A DNA stretch of 64,000 nt from Bradyrhizobium frederickii (GTDB lineage: Bacteria > Pseudomonadota > Alphaproteobacteria > Rhizobiales > Xanthobacteraceae). Below the pieces are notes generated by a model. The model saw only the letters and a list, made by a program, of their open reading frames with translations. It did not search any database and had not been told where the DNA came from. Each line of letters begins with the position of its first letter. The stretch's first letter is position 1. Of this stretch, positions 40,933 to 49,060 are shown piece after piece. Where the stretch lies: the NCBI RefSeq assembly GCF_004570865.1, contig NZ_SPQS01000009.1, forward strand, positions 124,001 to 188,000, written 5' to 3'. The translations under genes and the position numbers were made by a program.

Positions 40933-41813
40933 GTCCGCGCCTCCTTGCCGAACAGGCGGCCGCGCAGCCAGCCCGTGGTGATGTCGATGATGAAGACGGT
41001 GACGATGATGGTGAGCAGGATGGCGCTGACGTCCGAATAGTAGAATTTGCGAATGGCGACGACGAGCTCCTGGCCGATGCCGCCGGCACCGACGAAGCCC
41101 ATGACCGAGGCTTCGCGCACGTTGATCTCGAAGCGCAGCAGCGCGTAGCTGGCATAGCCCGCCGTCACCTGCGGCACGACGGCGAAGCGCATGCAGGCGA
41201 GCCAGCTCGCGCCGGTCGAGCGGATGCCCTCGACCGGCTTCATGTCGGCGTTCTCGACGATCTCCGAGAACAGCTTGCCGAGCGCGCCGGTGGAATGGAT
41301 CGCGATCGCGAGCACGCCGGCCATCGGCCCGAGCCCGAAGGCGATGACGAAGACCAGCGCGAACACGATGCCGGGGACGGTGCGGGCGAATTCGAGCAGG
41401 CGCCGCACCGTGAAGCGCAGCCAGGGCGCGGGCGAGGTGTTCTCGGCCGCGAAGAAATTGAGGCAGAATGCCAAGGTCGCGCCGATCAGCGTGCCGACAT
41501 AGGAGATCAGCAGGGTCTCGCCCAGCATCTTCAGCCATTTGCGCCAGCCCCACAGCCACTCGCCGACATCGGTCCAGACCCGCTGGCCGCTGTCGAGCGT
41601 GAGGATACGGTCGAAATAGCTGATGAAATTGCCGAAATGGGTGAACAGCGTGCGCAGATTGACTTCGGCGCCGATCGCGGCGAGCGCCAGCGCTGCGGCG
41701 AAGATCGCGGCTCCGAACAGGAGGCGGAGCCGCCGGCGGGCCACCGCCTGGCGATAGGCGGCGTTGAGCACGGCGAGCTGCTGCTCGGGAAGGATCGAAA
41801 CCGCTGTCGTCAT
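40929..41813 (-). CDS. phnE1: Phosphonate ABC transporter permease PhnE (first copy)
   Basis: 294 residues, with a helix near residues 30-48 (LLFGAAIFAAALALAAIG) and five further helices. The EAA-type loop contains SEIVENADMKPVEGIRSTGA, and FVGAGGIGQELVVAIRKFYY is the conserved C-terminal phrase. It follows phnD across a 73-bp gap with a strong hairpin, so its expression relative to phnD is probably lowered. Confidence 0.92.
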   Translation of the reverse strand: MTTAVSILPEQQLAVLNAAYRQAVARRRLRLLFGAAIFAAALALAAIGAEVNLRTLFTHFGNFISYFDRILTLDSGQRVWTDVGEWLWGWRKWLKMLGETLLISYVGTLIGATLAFCLNFFAAENTSPAPWLRFTVRRLLEFARTVPGIVFALVFVIAFGLGPMAGVLAIAIHSTGALGKLFSEIVENADMKPVEGIRSTGASWLACMRFAVVPQVTAGYASYALLRFEINVREASVMGFVGAGGIGQELVVAIRKFYYSDVSAILLTIIVTVFIIDITTGWLRGRLFGKEART

Positions 41814-41843
41814 CGGCGTGAGATTTGAGTCCCGTCAAAGAAA

Positions 41844-41867
41844 GAGCCGGGTCGATGGACCCGGCTC
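41844..41867 (-). terminator. Hairpin between phnD and phnE1 (attenuator or mRNA-stabilising stem)
   Basis: GAGCCGGGTC and GACCCGGCTC form a perfect 10-bp stem with 4-nt loop. In the direction of transcription TTTCTTTG follows. It lies 20 bp after phnD. Such stems after binding-protein genes typically give partial termination or protect the upstream mRNA. Confidence 0.65.
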
Positions 41868-41886
41868 CAGTGGCATCGTCCCGAGA

Positions 41887-42825
41887 TCAGGACGCCTTCT
41901 TCTTACGCAGCGCGTCGACGAACTTGATCAGCTCGATCGTGCCGTCCCAATCCTTGGTGGTGGCGTGATTGAAACCCTTCTTCTGGCCGTCCTGGAGGCG
42001 ATCGAACGCCGCCTTGTCCTTCGCCGGCGCGTCGAAGAAGGCCTTCGCGATGGCCGCCTTGGCGTCGTCCGGCAAGTCGGAGTTGTAGGCGTAGGGACCG
42101 TTGATGATCGGTGCCGACTTGTGAATGATGCGGAAGTCGTCCTTCTTCATCGCCGAGCCGTCGGCATTCTTCAGCATGCCCTTGGTCAGCATTTGGGCCA
42201 GCGTCGAATCGTCGTCGGTGGTCCACTGGTTGGCCGCGACGTCGACCGTCCCTTGCGACAACGCCAGCATCGCGTTCTCGTGGCTGCCGGTGAAGACGAC
42301 CTTGCTGAAATAGCCCTCGGCGTCGTGGATGCCCATCTTGTCGAGCTCGAAGCGCGGCACGTTGTTGCCGGAGGTCGAGTTCGGATCGACCAGGCCGAGG
42401 TTCTTGCCCTTGAGGTCGTCGATCTTCTTGTAGGCGCTGTTCGCCTTGACGAAGAACACCGAATAATAGCCGGTGGAGCCGTCGGCGTTGATGTCGTTGG
42501 CGAAAGCGTCGGTCTTGACGCCGGTGAGGCGGGCGCGGGCGAACGAAGCCGAGCCGTAGCTCGCAATGTGGATGTTGCCGGCGCGCTGGCCTTCGATCAC
42601 GGCGGCGTAGTCGTTGGCGATGCGCAGCGTGACCTTCACGCCCAGTTCCTTGGAGAGATAGGTCATGAACGGCGCCCAGCGCTCGGTGACGCCGGAGGCA
42701 TTCTCGGCCGGGACGACCGCGAAGGTCAGCTCGGGATATTTGGCCTTCCAGTCGTCGGCGGCGGCGGCGGAGGCCGTGAACGCGAGCGCGGCGGCGCCGG
42801 CAAGGACTAATCTGCGAGTGATCAT
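41887..42825 (-). CDS. phnD: Phosphonate-binding periplasmic protein PhnD
   Basis: 312 residues. The Sec signal is MITRRLVLAGAAALAFTASA with cleavage near AAA. Family features: LTFAVVPAENASGVTERWAP, YLSKELGVKVTLRIANDYAA, GLVDPNSTSGNNVPRFELDK and VFTGSHENAMLALSQGTVDV. ATG at 42825 is preceded by GAAGAGGGTA, so an upstream in-frame extension is dismissed. It delivers phosphonates to PhnE1/E2. Confidence 0.95.
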   Translation of the reverse strand: MITRRLVLAGAAALAFTASAAAADDWKAKYPELTFAVVPAENASGVTERWAPFMTYLSKELGVKVTLRIANDYAAVIEGQRAGNIHIASYGSASFARARLTGVKTDAFANDINADGSTGYYSVFFVKANSAYKKIDDLKGKNLGLVDPNSTSGNNVPRFELDKMGIHDAEGYFSKVVFTGSHENAMLALSQGTVDVAANQWTTDDDSTLAQMLTKGMLKNADGSAMKKDDFRIIHKSAPIINGPYAYNSDLPDDAKAAIAKAFFDAPAKDKAAFDRLQDGQKKGFNHATTKDWDGTIELIKFVDALRKKKAS

Positions 42826-42897
42826 GATACCCTCTTCATCGGTTGGGGTCGGTTGACGCAAAGACATGCAACAAAATTGCAACGAAACAGATTTCGC

Positions 42898-43707
42898 TCA
42901 GGCGGCCGCGGCCGTTCCGAGCGCCGGGACGCCCTCGGGCGCCGGCACGGGCATGCCGCCCATGACATCGGCGGCTTCGAGATCGTAGAGCTCGCGTGCG
43001 ACGTGATCGGTCAGCGCGGCCGGCGCGCCGTCGAACACCACGCGGCCCTGCGCCATGCCGATCAGGCGATCGCAATAGCTGCGTGCGAGATCGAGCGAAT
43101 GCAGGTTACAGAGCACGGTGATGCCGAAATGCTTGTTGATGCGCAAAAGCGCATCCATCACGATCTTGGTGTTGCGCGGGTCGAGCGAAGCGATCGGCTC
43201 GTCGGCGAGGATGATGTCGGGCTGCTGCACCAATGCGCGCGCGATCGCGACGCGCTGCTGCTGACCGCCGGAGAGCTGGTCGGCGCGCTGCGCGGCGAGC
43301 GAAGCAATATCGAACTGCTCGAGCGCGGACATCGCCAGCGCCTTGTCCTGCTCCGGCCACACTTGCGAAAGCGAACGCCAGGCCGGCATCGTCGCAAGCC
43401 GTCCCATCAGGACGTTGGTGAGGACATCGAGCCGGCCGACCAGGTTGAACTGCTGGAAGATCATCGCCGAGCGCGCCCGCCATTGCCGCAGCTCCTTGCC
43501 GCGCAACGCGGTGACGTCGACGCGATCGAACAGGATGCGCCCCTCGGTCGGGGTCACCAGGCGGTTGATGCTCCGCAGCAAGGTCGATTTGCCGGCGCCG
43601 GACCGTCCGATCACACCGACAAAGCCGCCGGGGGAAATTTGAAACGAGGCACCGTCCACCGCGGCTTTCGCGCCGAAGCGACACGTCAGACCTTCCACCA
43701 CCAGCAT
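42898..43707 (-). CDS. phnC: Phosphonate ABC transporter ATPase PhnC
   Basis: 269 residues from MLVVEGLTCRFGAKAAVDGA. Walker A GRSGAGKST, QQFNLVGRLDVLTNVLMGRL (typical PhnC), signature LSGGQQQRVAIARAL and Walker B IILADEPIASLDP. First gene of phnCDE1E2. A Pho-box-like repeat lies 43 bp upstream. A start nine codons earlier (MAPANLERC) is possible but lacks a better ribosome-binding site. Confidence 0.94.
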   Translation of the reverse strand: MLVVEGLTCRFGAKAAVDGASFQISPGGFVGVIGRSGAGKSTLLRSINRLVTPTEGRILFDRVDVTALRGKELRQWRARSAMIFQQFNLVGRLDVLTNVLMGRLATMPAWRSLSQVWPEQDKALAMSALEQFDIASLAAQRADQLSGGQQQRVAIARALVQQPDIILADEPIASLDPRNTKIVMDALLRINKHFGITVLCNLHSLDLARSYCDRLIGMAQGRVVFDGAPAALTDHVARELYDLEAADVMGGMPVPAPEGVPALGTAAAA

Positions 43708-43749
43708 GCAGCGCTCCAGATTAGCTGGGGCCACCGCTAACGCTGGCGC

Positions 43750-43767
43750 TTAACACTTGTGTGACAG
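43750..43767 (-). promoter_or_regulatory. Pho-box-like site upstream of phnC
   Basis: Minus strand CTGTCAC, four bases, GTGTTAA: two 7-mers at 11-bp spacing resembling CTGTCAT-N4-CTGTCAT; the second unit is weak. It is 43 bp before the phnC ATG, opposite to the stronger plus-strand site at 43805. Confidence 0.45.
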
Positions 43768-43804
43768 GGACGTTGCGGTGCGGCGATCCTACACAGCTCA
43801 TCCC

Positions 43805-43833
43805 CTGTCATCTTGATGTCATGACATCGTCAT
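43805..43833 (+). promoter_or_regulatory. Triple Pho-box-like repeat upstream of the accessory phn operon
   Basis: CTGTCAT (43805-43811), ATGTCAT (43816-43822) and TCGTCAT (43827-43833), each separated by four bases, give three direct units at exact 11-bp periodicity, the design of PhoB boxes. The last unit is 46 bp before the ATG of the acyltransferase gene. Strong support for phosphate-starvation control. Confidence 0.75.
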
Positions 43834-43879
43834 CAAGCCGCTTGAAGAGGTACGCCCGCCCCCACGTTCCGGATCCGAC

Positions 43880-44548
43880 ATGGCCGCCAAAGCTCTTTCA
43901 GTTCAGCCGACCATCGATCCCTCGGCCAAGCTGCATGAGGTCAGGCTCGGCGCCTATACCGAGGTCGGCGCGCGCACCATCCTGCACGAAGTGGCGATGG
44001 GCGATTACTCCTATGTCGTGAACGATTCGCAGATCACCTACAGTACGATCGGAAAATTCTGCTCGATCGCGGCGATGACGCGCATCAATCCCGGCAACCA
44101 TCCGATGCACCGCGCGACGCAGGCGCATTTCACCTATCGTTCGAGCGCTTACTTCGAGGGCGAGAGCGACGATACCGAGTTCTTCGACTGGCGGCGGCAG
44201 CATCACGTCCATATCGGCCACGACGTCTGGATCGGCCACGGCGCGATCGTGCTGCCGGGCCGCAACATCGGCACCGGCGCGGTGATCGCCGCCGGCGCCA
44301 TCGTCACCAAGGACGTGCCGGCCTACACCATCGTCGCCGGCAATCCGGCCCGAATCGTGCGGCGACGGTTCTCCGAGGAGATCGCCGGGCGGCTTGCGCG
44401 GCTGGCCTGGTGGGACTGGGATCACGACAAATTGCGCGAGGCCCTGCCCGATTTCCGCAAGCTCGGGATTGAAGATTTTCTTGCGGCATATGAAGCACGA
44501 GCGAGACCTCTCGCCAATCCTCCCAGCGAACGAAGTGCGGTCGCGTGA
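43880..44548 (+). CDS. Phosphonate-operon hexapeptide-repeat acyltransferase
   Basis: 222 residues of the left-handed beta-helix family: SYVVNDSQITYSTIGKFCSI, TRINPGNHPMHRATQAHFTY, HIGHDVWIGHGAIVLPGRNI and DVPAYTIVAGNPARIVRRRF. A phosphonate-linked subgroup of this family is known from phn operons, with substrate uncertain; acetylation of an aminoalkylphosphonate is a reasonable guess since no phnO is present. First of three plus-strand genes behind a triple Pho box, its stop overlapping the second phnM. Confidence 0.88.
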   Translation: MAAKALSVQPTIDPSAKLHEVRLGAYTEVGARTILHEVAMGDYSYVVNDSQITYSTIGKFCSIAAMTRINPGNHPMHRATQAHFTYRSSAYFEGESDDTEFFDWRRQHHVHIGHDVWIGHGAIVLPGRNIGTGAVIAAGAIVTKDVPAYTIVAGNPARIVRRRFSEEIAGRLARLAWWDWDHDKLREALPDFRKLGIEDFLAAYEARARPLANPPSERSAVA

Positions 44549-45738
44549 CAGACATCTTCCTTGAAGCCGGCCGGACCCTGGTCGGCGCCGAACTCGTCGA
44601 AACGTCACTGGCGGTGTCCGGGCAGGACATCACTGCGATGGACGCCTCTCGCGGCCGGGCGCGGCTGGCGATCGACGCGCGGGGCCTGCTGGTGCTGCCC
44701 GGCATCGTCGATCTTCATGGCGATGCGTTCGAGCGGCAGATGATGCCGCGTGCCGGTGTCGACTTCCCGATCGACGTCGCGCTCGCCGACAGCGACCGCC
44801 AGGCCATCAGCAACGGCATCACCACGGTGTTCCATGCCACCACCTGCTCCTGGGAGCCGGGCTTGCGCAGCGCCGACAATGCGCGCGGCCTGATGGAGGC
44901 GATCGAACGGCAGCGTCCGCAATTCGCCGCCGACACCCGCTTCCATCTGCGGCACGAGACCTACAATCTCGAGGCCGAAGCCGAGATCGCGCAATGGCTC
45001 ATGGAAGGCCGCGTCGACCTGTTCGCCTTCAACGATCACATGGACGGCACGGTCGCCGACATGGCCAAGCCGCGCAAGCGCAACCGCATGGTGGAGCGCA
45101 CCGGACTGTCGGGCGAGGAATTCGACCGCCTGGTCGAACGCGTGACGTCGCGCGCCGACGAGGTGCCGGCTTCCGTTGCGCGTCTGGCCGCAGCGGCCCG
45201 CGCGGCCGAGGTGCGGATGCTCTCGCACGACGACGCGACGCCGGCGATGCGCCGGGAATTTCGCGAGCTCGGCGCTGACATCGCGGAATTTCCGATCAAC
45301 GAGGAGACGGCGAGGGCGGCGGCAAGCCACGGCGATGCCATCGTCTATGGCGCGCCGAACGTCGTGCGCGGCGGCAGCCACACCGGCTGGACCAAGGCCT
45401 CCGACATGATTGCCAAGGGGCTCTGCTCGGTGCTGGCCTCGGATTATTATTATCCCGCGCAGCTGCTCGCCGCGTTCCGGCTCGCCGCCGATGGCGTGCT
45501 GCCGCTGACGGAGGCCTGGAATCTGGTCTCCGCCGGCCCTGCGCGCGCGACCGGCCTCACCGATCGCGGCGTGCTCGCGCAAGGCCGCCGCGCCGACATT
45601 CTGCTGGTCGACGACACTGCACCGCTGCGGCCGCGGCTGATCGCGGTGATATCAGGCGGCAAGCTCGTCCATCTCACCGATGCGACGCGGCTCCTGAGTG
45701 CGGCGGCGATGCCGCGCGAAGCTGTCGTCGCGGCCTAA
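44545..45738 (+). CDS. phnM: Second, divergent PhnM-like diphosphatase
   Basis: 397 residues starting GTG at 44545 and overlapping the upstream stop (GTGA). The amidohydrolase metal motif reads VDLHGDAFERQMMPRAGVDF instead of the HTDHLE of the canonical copy. FNDHMDGTVADMAKPRKRNR, EVRMLSHDDATPAMRREFRE and GAPNVVRGGSHTGWTKASDM hold the remaining ligands. It is annotated like PhnM but forms a distinct branch, so it may prefer another ribose-phosphonate or act on a different phosphonate intermediate. Coupled with the acyltransferase and DUF1045 genes. Confidence 0.88.
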   Translation: MTDIFLEAGRTLVGAELVETSLAVSGQDITAMDASRGRARLAIDARGLLVLPGIVDLHGDAFERQMMPRAGVDFPIDVALADSDRQAISNGITTVFHATTCSWEPGLRSADNARGLMEAIERQRPQFAADTRFHLRHETYNLEAEAEIAQWLMEGRVDLFAFNDHMDGTVADMAKPRKRNRMVERTGLSGEEFDRLVERVTSRADEVPASVARLAAAARAAEVRMLSHDDATPAMRREFRELGADIAEFPINEETARAAASHGDAIVYGAPNVVRGGSHTGWTKASDMIAKGLCSVLASDYYYPAQLLAAFRLAADGVLPLTEAWNLVSAGPARATGLTDRGVLAQGRRADILLVDDTAPLRPRLIAVISGGKLVHLTDATRLLSAAAMPREAVVAA

Positions 45739-45756
45739 ACCGGCTATGCTCGGGCG

Positions 45757-46482
45757 ATGACAGATCTTCCCCGCTACGCGATCTATTTTGCCGCCGGCAG
45801 CGACAGCCCCCTGTCCCGCTTCGGCGCCGAGCTGCTCGGCTACGATGCCTATACCGGCAACGAACTGCCGTTTCCGCGCGAGGCGCTGGAGGTCGCGCCT
45901 GATTGGCGCGACCTTAGCGCCGATCCCCGCAAATACGGCTTTCATGCCACGCTGAAGGCGCCGATGGCGCTGGCATCGGGCAAGACCGAAGCCGGGCTGA
46001 TGGAAGCCTGCGCGACCTTCGCCGGCAAGACGCGGCCGCGTCCCGTGATCCGGCCTGTCGTCGATGCCATCAGCGGCTTCATCGCCGTCATTCCAGCCGA
46101 GCCGGTCGATACGCTTCAAGATCTCGCCGCCGATTGCGTCCGCGATTTCGATCTGTTTCGCCCCGCTCTGACCGCGGAAGATCGCGCGCGGCGTAAGCCG
46201 GAGAAGCTCAGCGAACGGCAGCGCGACTATCTTGACCGCTGGGGCTATCCTTACGTGATGGAAGAATTCCGCTTCCACATGACGCTGACCGGACGACTGG
46301 ATGCGGAGCGTCGCGGGCCGATCCTGGAGATGCTGCGCGCGCGGTTTGCGACGCTGAAGCTTGATGCACTCGAGATTGATCGCATCGCGCTGTTCAGGCA
46401 GGATGACGCAAAGGACCGGTTTCGCATCATCGGCGAGTGGGGATTGGCGCGGGTGGACCTCAGCGCCAGCTCACCAGATTGA
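45757..46482 (+). CDS. DUF1045 2H-phosphoesterase-like protein of the phosphonate operon
   Basis: 241 residues: YAIYFAAGSDSPLSRFGAEL, the DUF1045 opening. Two HxT motifs are clear, H63-A-T65 in KYGFHATLKAPM and H174-M-T176 in EEFRFHMTLTGRL. These are the catalytic pair of 2H phosphoesterases, which open cyclic phosphodiesters. Because phnP (the cyclic ribose phosphate phosphodiesterase) is absent here, this protein is the best candidate for hydrolysing the 1,2-cyclic phosphate produced by PhnJ. It is last of the accessory operon. Confidence 0.88.
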   Translation: MTDLPRYAIYFAAGSDSPLSRFGAELLGYDAYTGNELPFPREALEVAPDWRDLSADPRKYGFHATLKAPMALASGKTEAGLMEACATFAGKTRPRPVIRPVVDAISGFIAVIPAEPVDTLQDLAADCVRDFDLFRPALTAEDRARRKPEKLSERQRDYLDRWGYPYVMEEFRFHMTLTGRLDAERRGPILEMLRARFATLKLDALEIDRIALFRQDDAKDRFRIIGEWGLARVDLSASSPD

Positions 46483-47155
46483 AGGCGAGCGCCACCGCGC
46501 CGACCAGGACGAGGCTGGTCGCCCAGACTGCATCCAGATTGAACCAGCTTCGCGAGACGAATTTCAACCCCAGATAACGGTAGACCAGCCACGCCAGACA
46601 CCCGCCGGCGCTGACCATGGCGGCAACGTGCACCACGGACACCAGCACCGCCATCCCGAGACTTGCCTTCATCAACTCGCCCGCCGCCTCGTGGCCGGCA
46701 TCGAGCTCGAAGGCCCGGCAGAGCCCGAGATAGATCGGCACGAGCATCAGGGCGGCGCCGTGGGCAATGGCGACGGCAAATGACCAGAGCGCCAATTGCG
46801 TCGGCGGAATTCGTGCCAGCGCGCGCGGATGGCGCCGGTCGATCAGCCGATAGATGCCGAAGCCGATGACGAGAAGGCTCGCACCGATCTGGATCGGACG
46901 CTGCCACTCGGCCAGCACGAGCAGGAAAGCGAATGGCAGCAGCACGAGAAACGTTGCGAGCAGATGCCCGACCGCCAAGGCCCACAATGCGCGGAAGAGC
47001 GCGCGCGGGCTCTTGTCCATGAGCCCGGCCGACACGGCGAGCGGCCATCCCATTCCCGGATTGATCCCGTGGTAGAGACCGCTCGCAGCAAGCGCGAGCC
47101 ACAGCCAGCCGAGCGCCGGGTTCGCATGGGTCCCATCTAGACCGACGGGTAGCAA
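46460..47155 (-). CDS. Integral membrane protein paired with SBP56
   Basis: About 231 residues with six likely helices. LWLALAASGLYHGINPGMGW followed by PLAVSAGLMD is the recognisable family phrase, and LALWSFAVAIAHGAALMLVP contains another conserved His. No ATG lies before the conserved region: candidate starts are TTG at 47155 or another codon further upstream, both inside the SBP56 3' end. So translation is probably coupled. It overlaps the DUF1045 gene's end by 23 bp in convergent orientation. Function unknown; linkage suggests a role with the methanethiol-oxidase-like protein. Confidence 0.75.
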   Translation of the reverse strand: MLPVGLDGTHANPALGWLWLALAASGLYHGINPGMGWPLAVSAGLMDKSPRALFRALWALAVGHLLATFLVLLPFAFLLVLAEWQRPIQIGASLLVIGFGIYRLIDRRHPRALARIPPTQLALWSFAVAIAHGAALMLVPIYLGLCRAFELDAGHEAAGELMKASLGMAVLVSVVHVAAMVSAGGCLAWLVYRYLGLKFVSRSWFNLDAVWATSLVLVGAVALAFNLVSWR

Positions 47156-48537
47156 AAGGAGTCGGTCGAACAGTCGCCGCCCTCGAGCCTGATCTGGTGC
47201 GCACGGTATCCGTCGGGGAAGCTCACGAAATAATCCTTGTCGAGCTCGAGGCCGCCGTTGCGACCGACATTGGCCATGACTTCCACGCCCGGAACCCCGT
47301 CGGGATAGAACTGGTTGTCCCAGGTGGAATAGAGCGAATTGGTCCAATAGACGCGCCTGCCGTCACGGCTGATCTCGACCATTTGCGGGCCCGCCGCAAA
47401 GGCCTTGCCATTCGGATGGGGGGTGCGGCGCGCGATACCGCCGATATGGACGGAGCCCGCAAGCTTCGGTTTGCGCGGATCACTGACGTCGTACTGGCGC
47501 ATTTCACCCGTACCCCAGCACGAGACATAGAGAAACCGATCGTCCATCGACAGATCGATGTCGGTCACCAGCGGCGGCACGGCGCCGAACCCCTGAAGCA
47601 GCGGCGGGAGTTGCTCCTTTGGCGCGGGCTCGGGTGGGATCGTCGCCGTCTTCTCCGCATGGAATTTCCCGCCTTCTCGCCACCAGGTCCAGATCGATGC
47701 TTCGAGATTCGTGGTGTCGACCACGACGCCGACGAAGCCGTACTCGCGAACCGGATCATGCGCCGGCCGCACCTCCAGGGCCATCTGATGATTGGCACCG
47801 AGGTCGATGGTCTGGACGTTGCGACGGGCGCGAAGGTCCCAGAAGTGCAGACGATGGCCATATTTGTTCGCAAGCAAGTCTTCCGGGACGATCCCGTTCT
47901 CGAACTGCGGCGGCAAGGCCCATTCGCTCGTCACCATGTAGTCGCGCGGCAGATTCCACCAGAAATCATAGTGCAGCGTCTGCGGACCGCGGTCGATCTC
48001 CCATCGTCCCAGGACCTCGAACGTCTCGCAATCCATGATGAAGACACCGGGAGGACCGTTGGTGCCGTCTTTGCCACCGCCGCCCAGCGTGCTCACATAG
48101 ACACCGTCCGGCCCGCAATGGATCGTGTGTGGCCGGGAGTAGCCGGTCTTCTTGAAGACTTCTTCCGGTTCGATGATCTTGTGGATCTTGGCTTGGGTCG
48201 GATCGGGCTTGGTATCGATGATGTAGATGCGCGACGAACGCAGCCCGGGAATGATGAGATAGCGCCGCTCGATGAAGGCGTGTCCGGCGAGCGGCGACAA
48301 GGCGGAGGAGCACGCATTCCAGCCGAAATGATGAAACTCATCGCCCTTGTTGGGCATCGTCACGGTGTGGACGATCCGGCTATAGGTCGGCGATCCCGGC
48401 TTGACGTCGATGACCGCGAGAGCATCCGGCTTCGAGAAGTCCGGACTGAGCAGCAACGTGTAGGCAAAGTTCTCCGCAGGTGCTTCCATCGCAAGCTTGG
48501 GCGATGCGTGAAAGGTGGGATCGGGCCTCATCGTCAT
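47137..48537 (-). CDS. Selenium-binding protein SBP56 / methanethiol oxidase-like
   Basis: 466 residues, a seven-bladed propeller family. FHHFGWNACSSALSPLAGHA holds the conserved Cys-Ser-Ser, IYIIDTKPDPTQAKIHKIIE, YSRPHTIHCGPDGVYVSTLG and HYDFWWNLPRDYMVTSEWA hold the His-rich copper sites typical of MtoX. Homologues oxidise methanethiol to sulfide, formaldehyde and hydrogen peroxide. ATG at 48537 has GGGAGG upstream. No signal peptide is seen, unlike the periplasmic Hyphomicrobium enzyme. Coupled to the membrane protein gene downstream. Confidence 0.92.
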   Translation of the reverse strand: MTMRPDPTFHASPKLAMEAPAENFAYTLLLSPDFSKPDALAVIDVKPGSPTYSRIVHTVTMPNKGDEFHHFGWNACSSALSPLAGHAFIERRYLIIPGLRSSRIYIIDTKPDPTQAKIHKIIEPEEVFKKTGYSRPHTIHCGPDGVYVSTLGGGGKDGTNGPPGVFIMDCETFEVLGRWEIDRGPQTLHYDFWWNLPRDYMVTSEWALPPQFENGIVPEDLLANKYGHRLHFWDLRARRNVQTIDLGANHQMALEVRPAHDPVREYGFVGVVVDTTNLEASIWTWWREGGKFHAEKTATIPPEPAPKEQLPPLLQGFGAVPPLVTDIDLSMDDRFLYVSCWGTGEMRQYDVSDPRKPKLAGSVHIGGIARRTPHPNGKAFAAGPQMVEISRDGRRVYWTNSLYSTWDNQFYPDGVPGVEVMANVGRNGGLELDKDYFVSFPDGYRAHQIRLEGGDCSTDSFCYPSV

Positions 48538-49060
48538 GGCACTGCCTCCCTGTTCTGTCGGTTCGCTCCAACCTGGCTCGGGATAACGGCATAATGAAGA
48601 GGTGTTACGCGATGTTTTGAGATGCTCCGGGGCCGGTTGGCGAACGTACAATATGTCATCGCCGTGCCGGGGGAAACTGGTCGAACCGCGCTAATTCGAC
48701 GCCCTCGGGTCGAATGCATGCCGGAGGGATCGGGCGGAATGCACGCGTCCGATTCAGTGTCGTCCCGGCGCAGGGACCCATAACCAGAGGGACGAGTGCG
48801 GGGCAAAGCCCCCACTCCGAGTCGTCGTCAAACCACTCCCTGGGGATATGGATCCCGGATCTGCGCGCGCTTTCGGCGCGCTTGTCCGGGACGACAGCGG
48901 AGAATGTCCCATGAGCTTTCGTAGGGTGGGCAAAGGCACGTAGCGCCGTGCCCACGGTCTTTCTCGATGACAACAGGTGGTGGGCACGCTTCCGCCTTCG
49001 CTCTGCGAGCTACGGCGGACAAGTCGCTTTGCCCACCCTACGACAGCGGGATCTGCAGCG
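48538..49060. other. 523-bp gap with a GTAGGGTGGGCAAAG element
   Basis: No gene. The first ~100 bp probably hold the SBP56 promoter. 48700-48900 carries repeat-like text (CCGGGACGACAGCGG; GATCCCGGATCTGCGCGCG) known from intergenic sequence of this genus. 48921-49041 is the element listed next. Confidence 0.55.
48921..49041. repeat. Inverted repeat element GTAGGGTGGGCAAAG (121 bp copy)
   Basis: GTAGGGTGGGCAAAG at 48921-48935 pairs with CTTTGCCCACCCTAC at 49027-49041. A mirrored GTGCCCAC/GTGGGCAC lies inside, as in the 39985-40075 copy; the middle part differs and is 30 bp longer. Confidence 0.85.
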
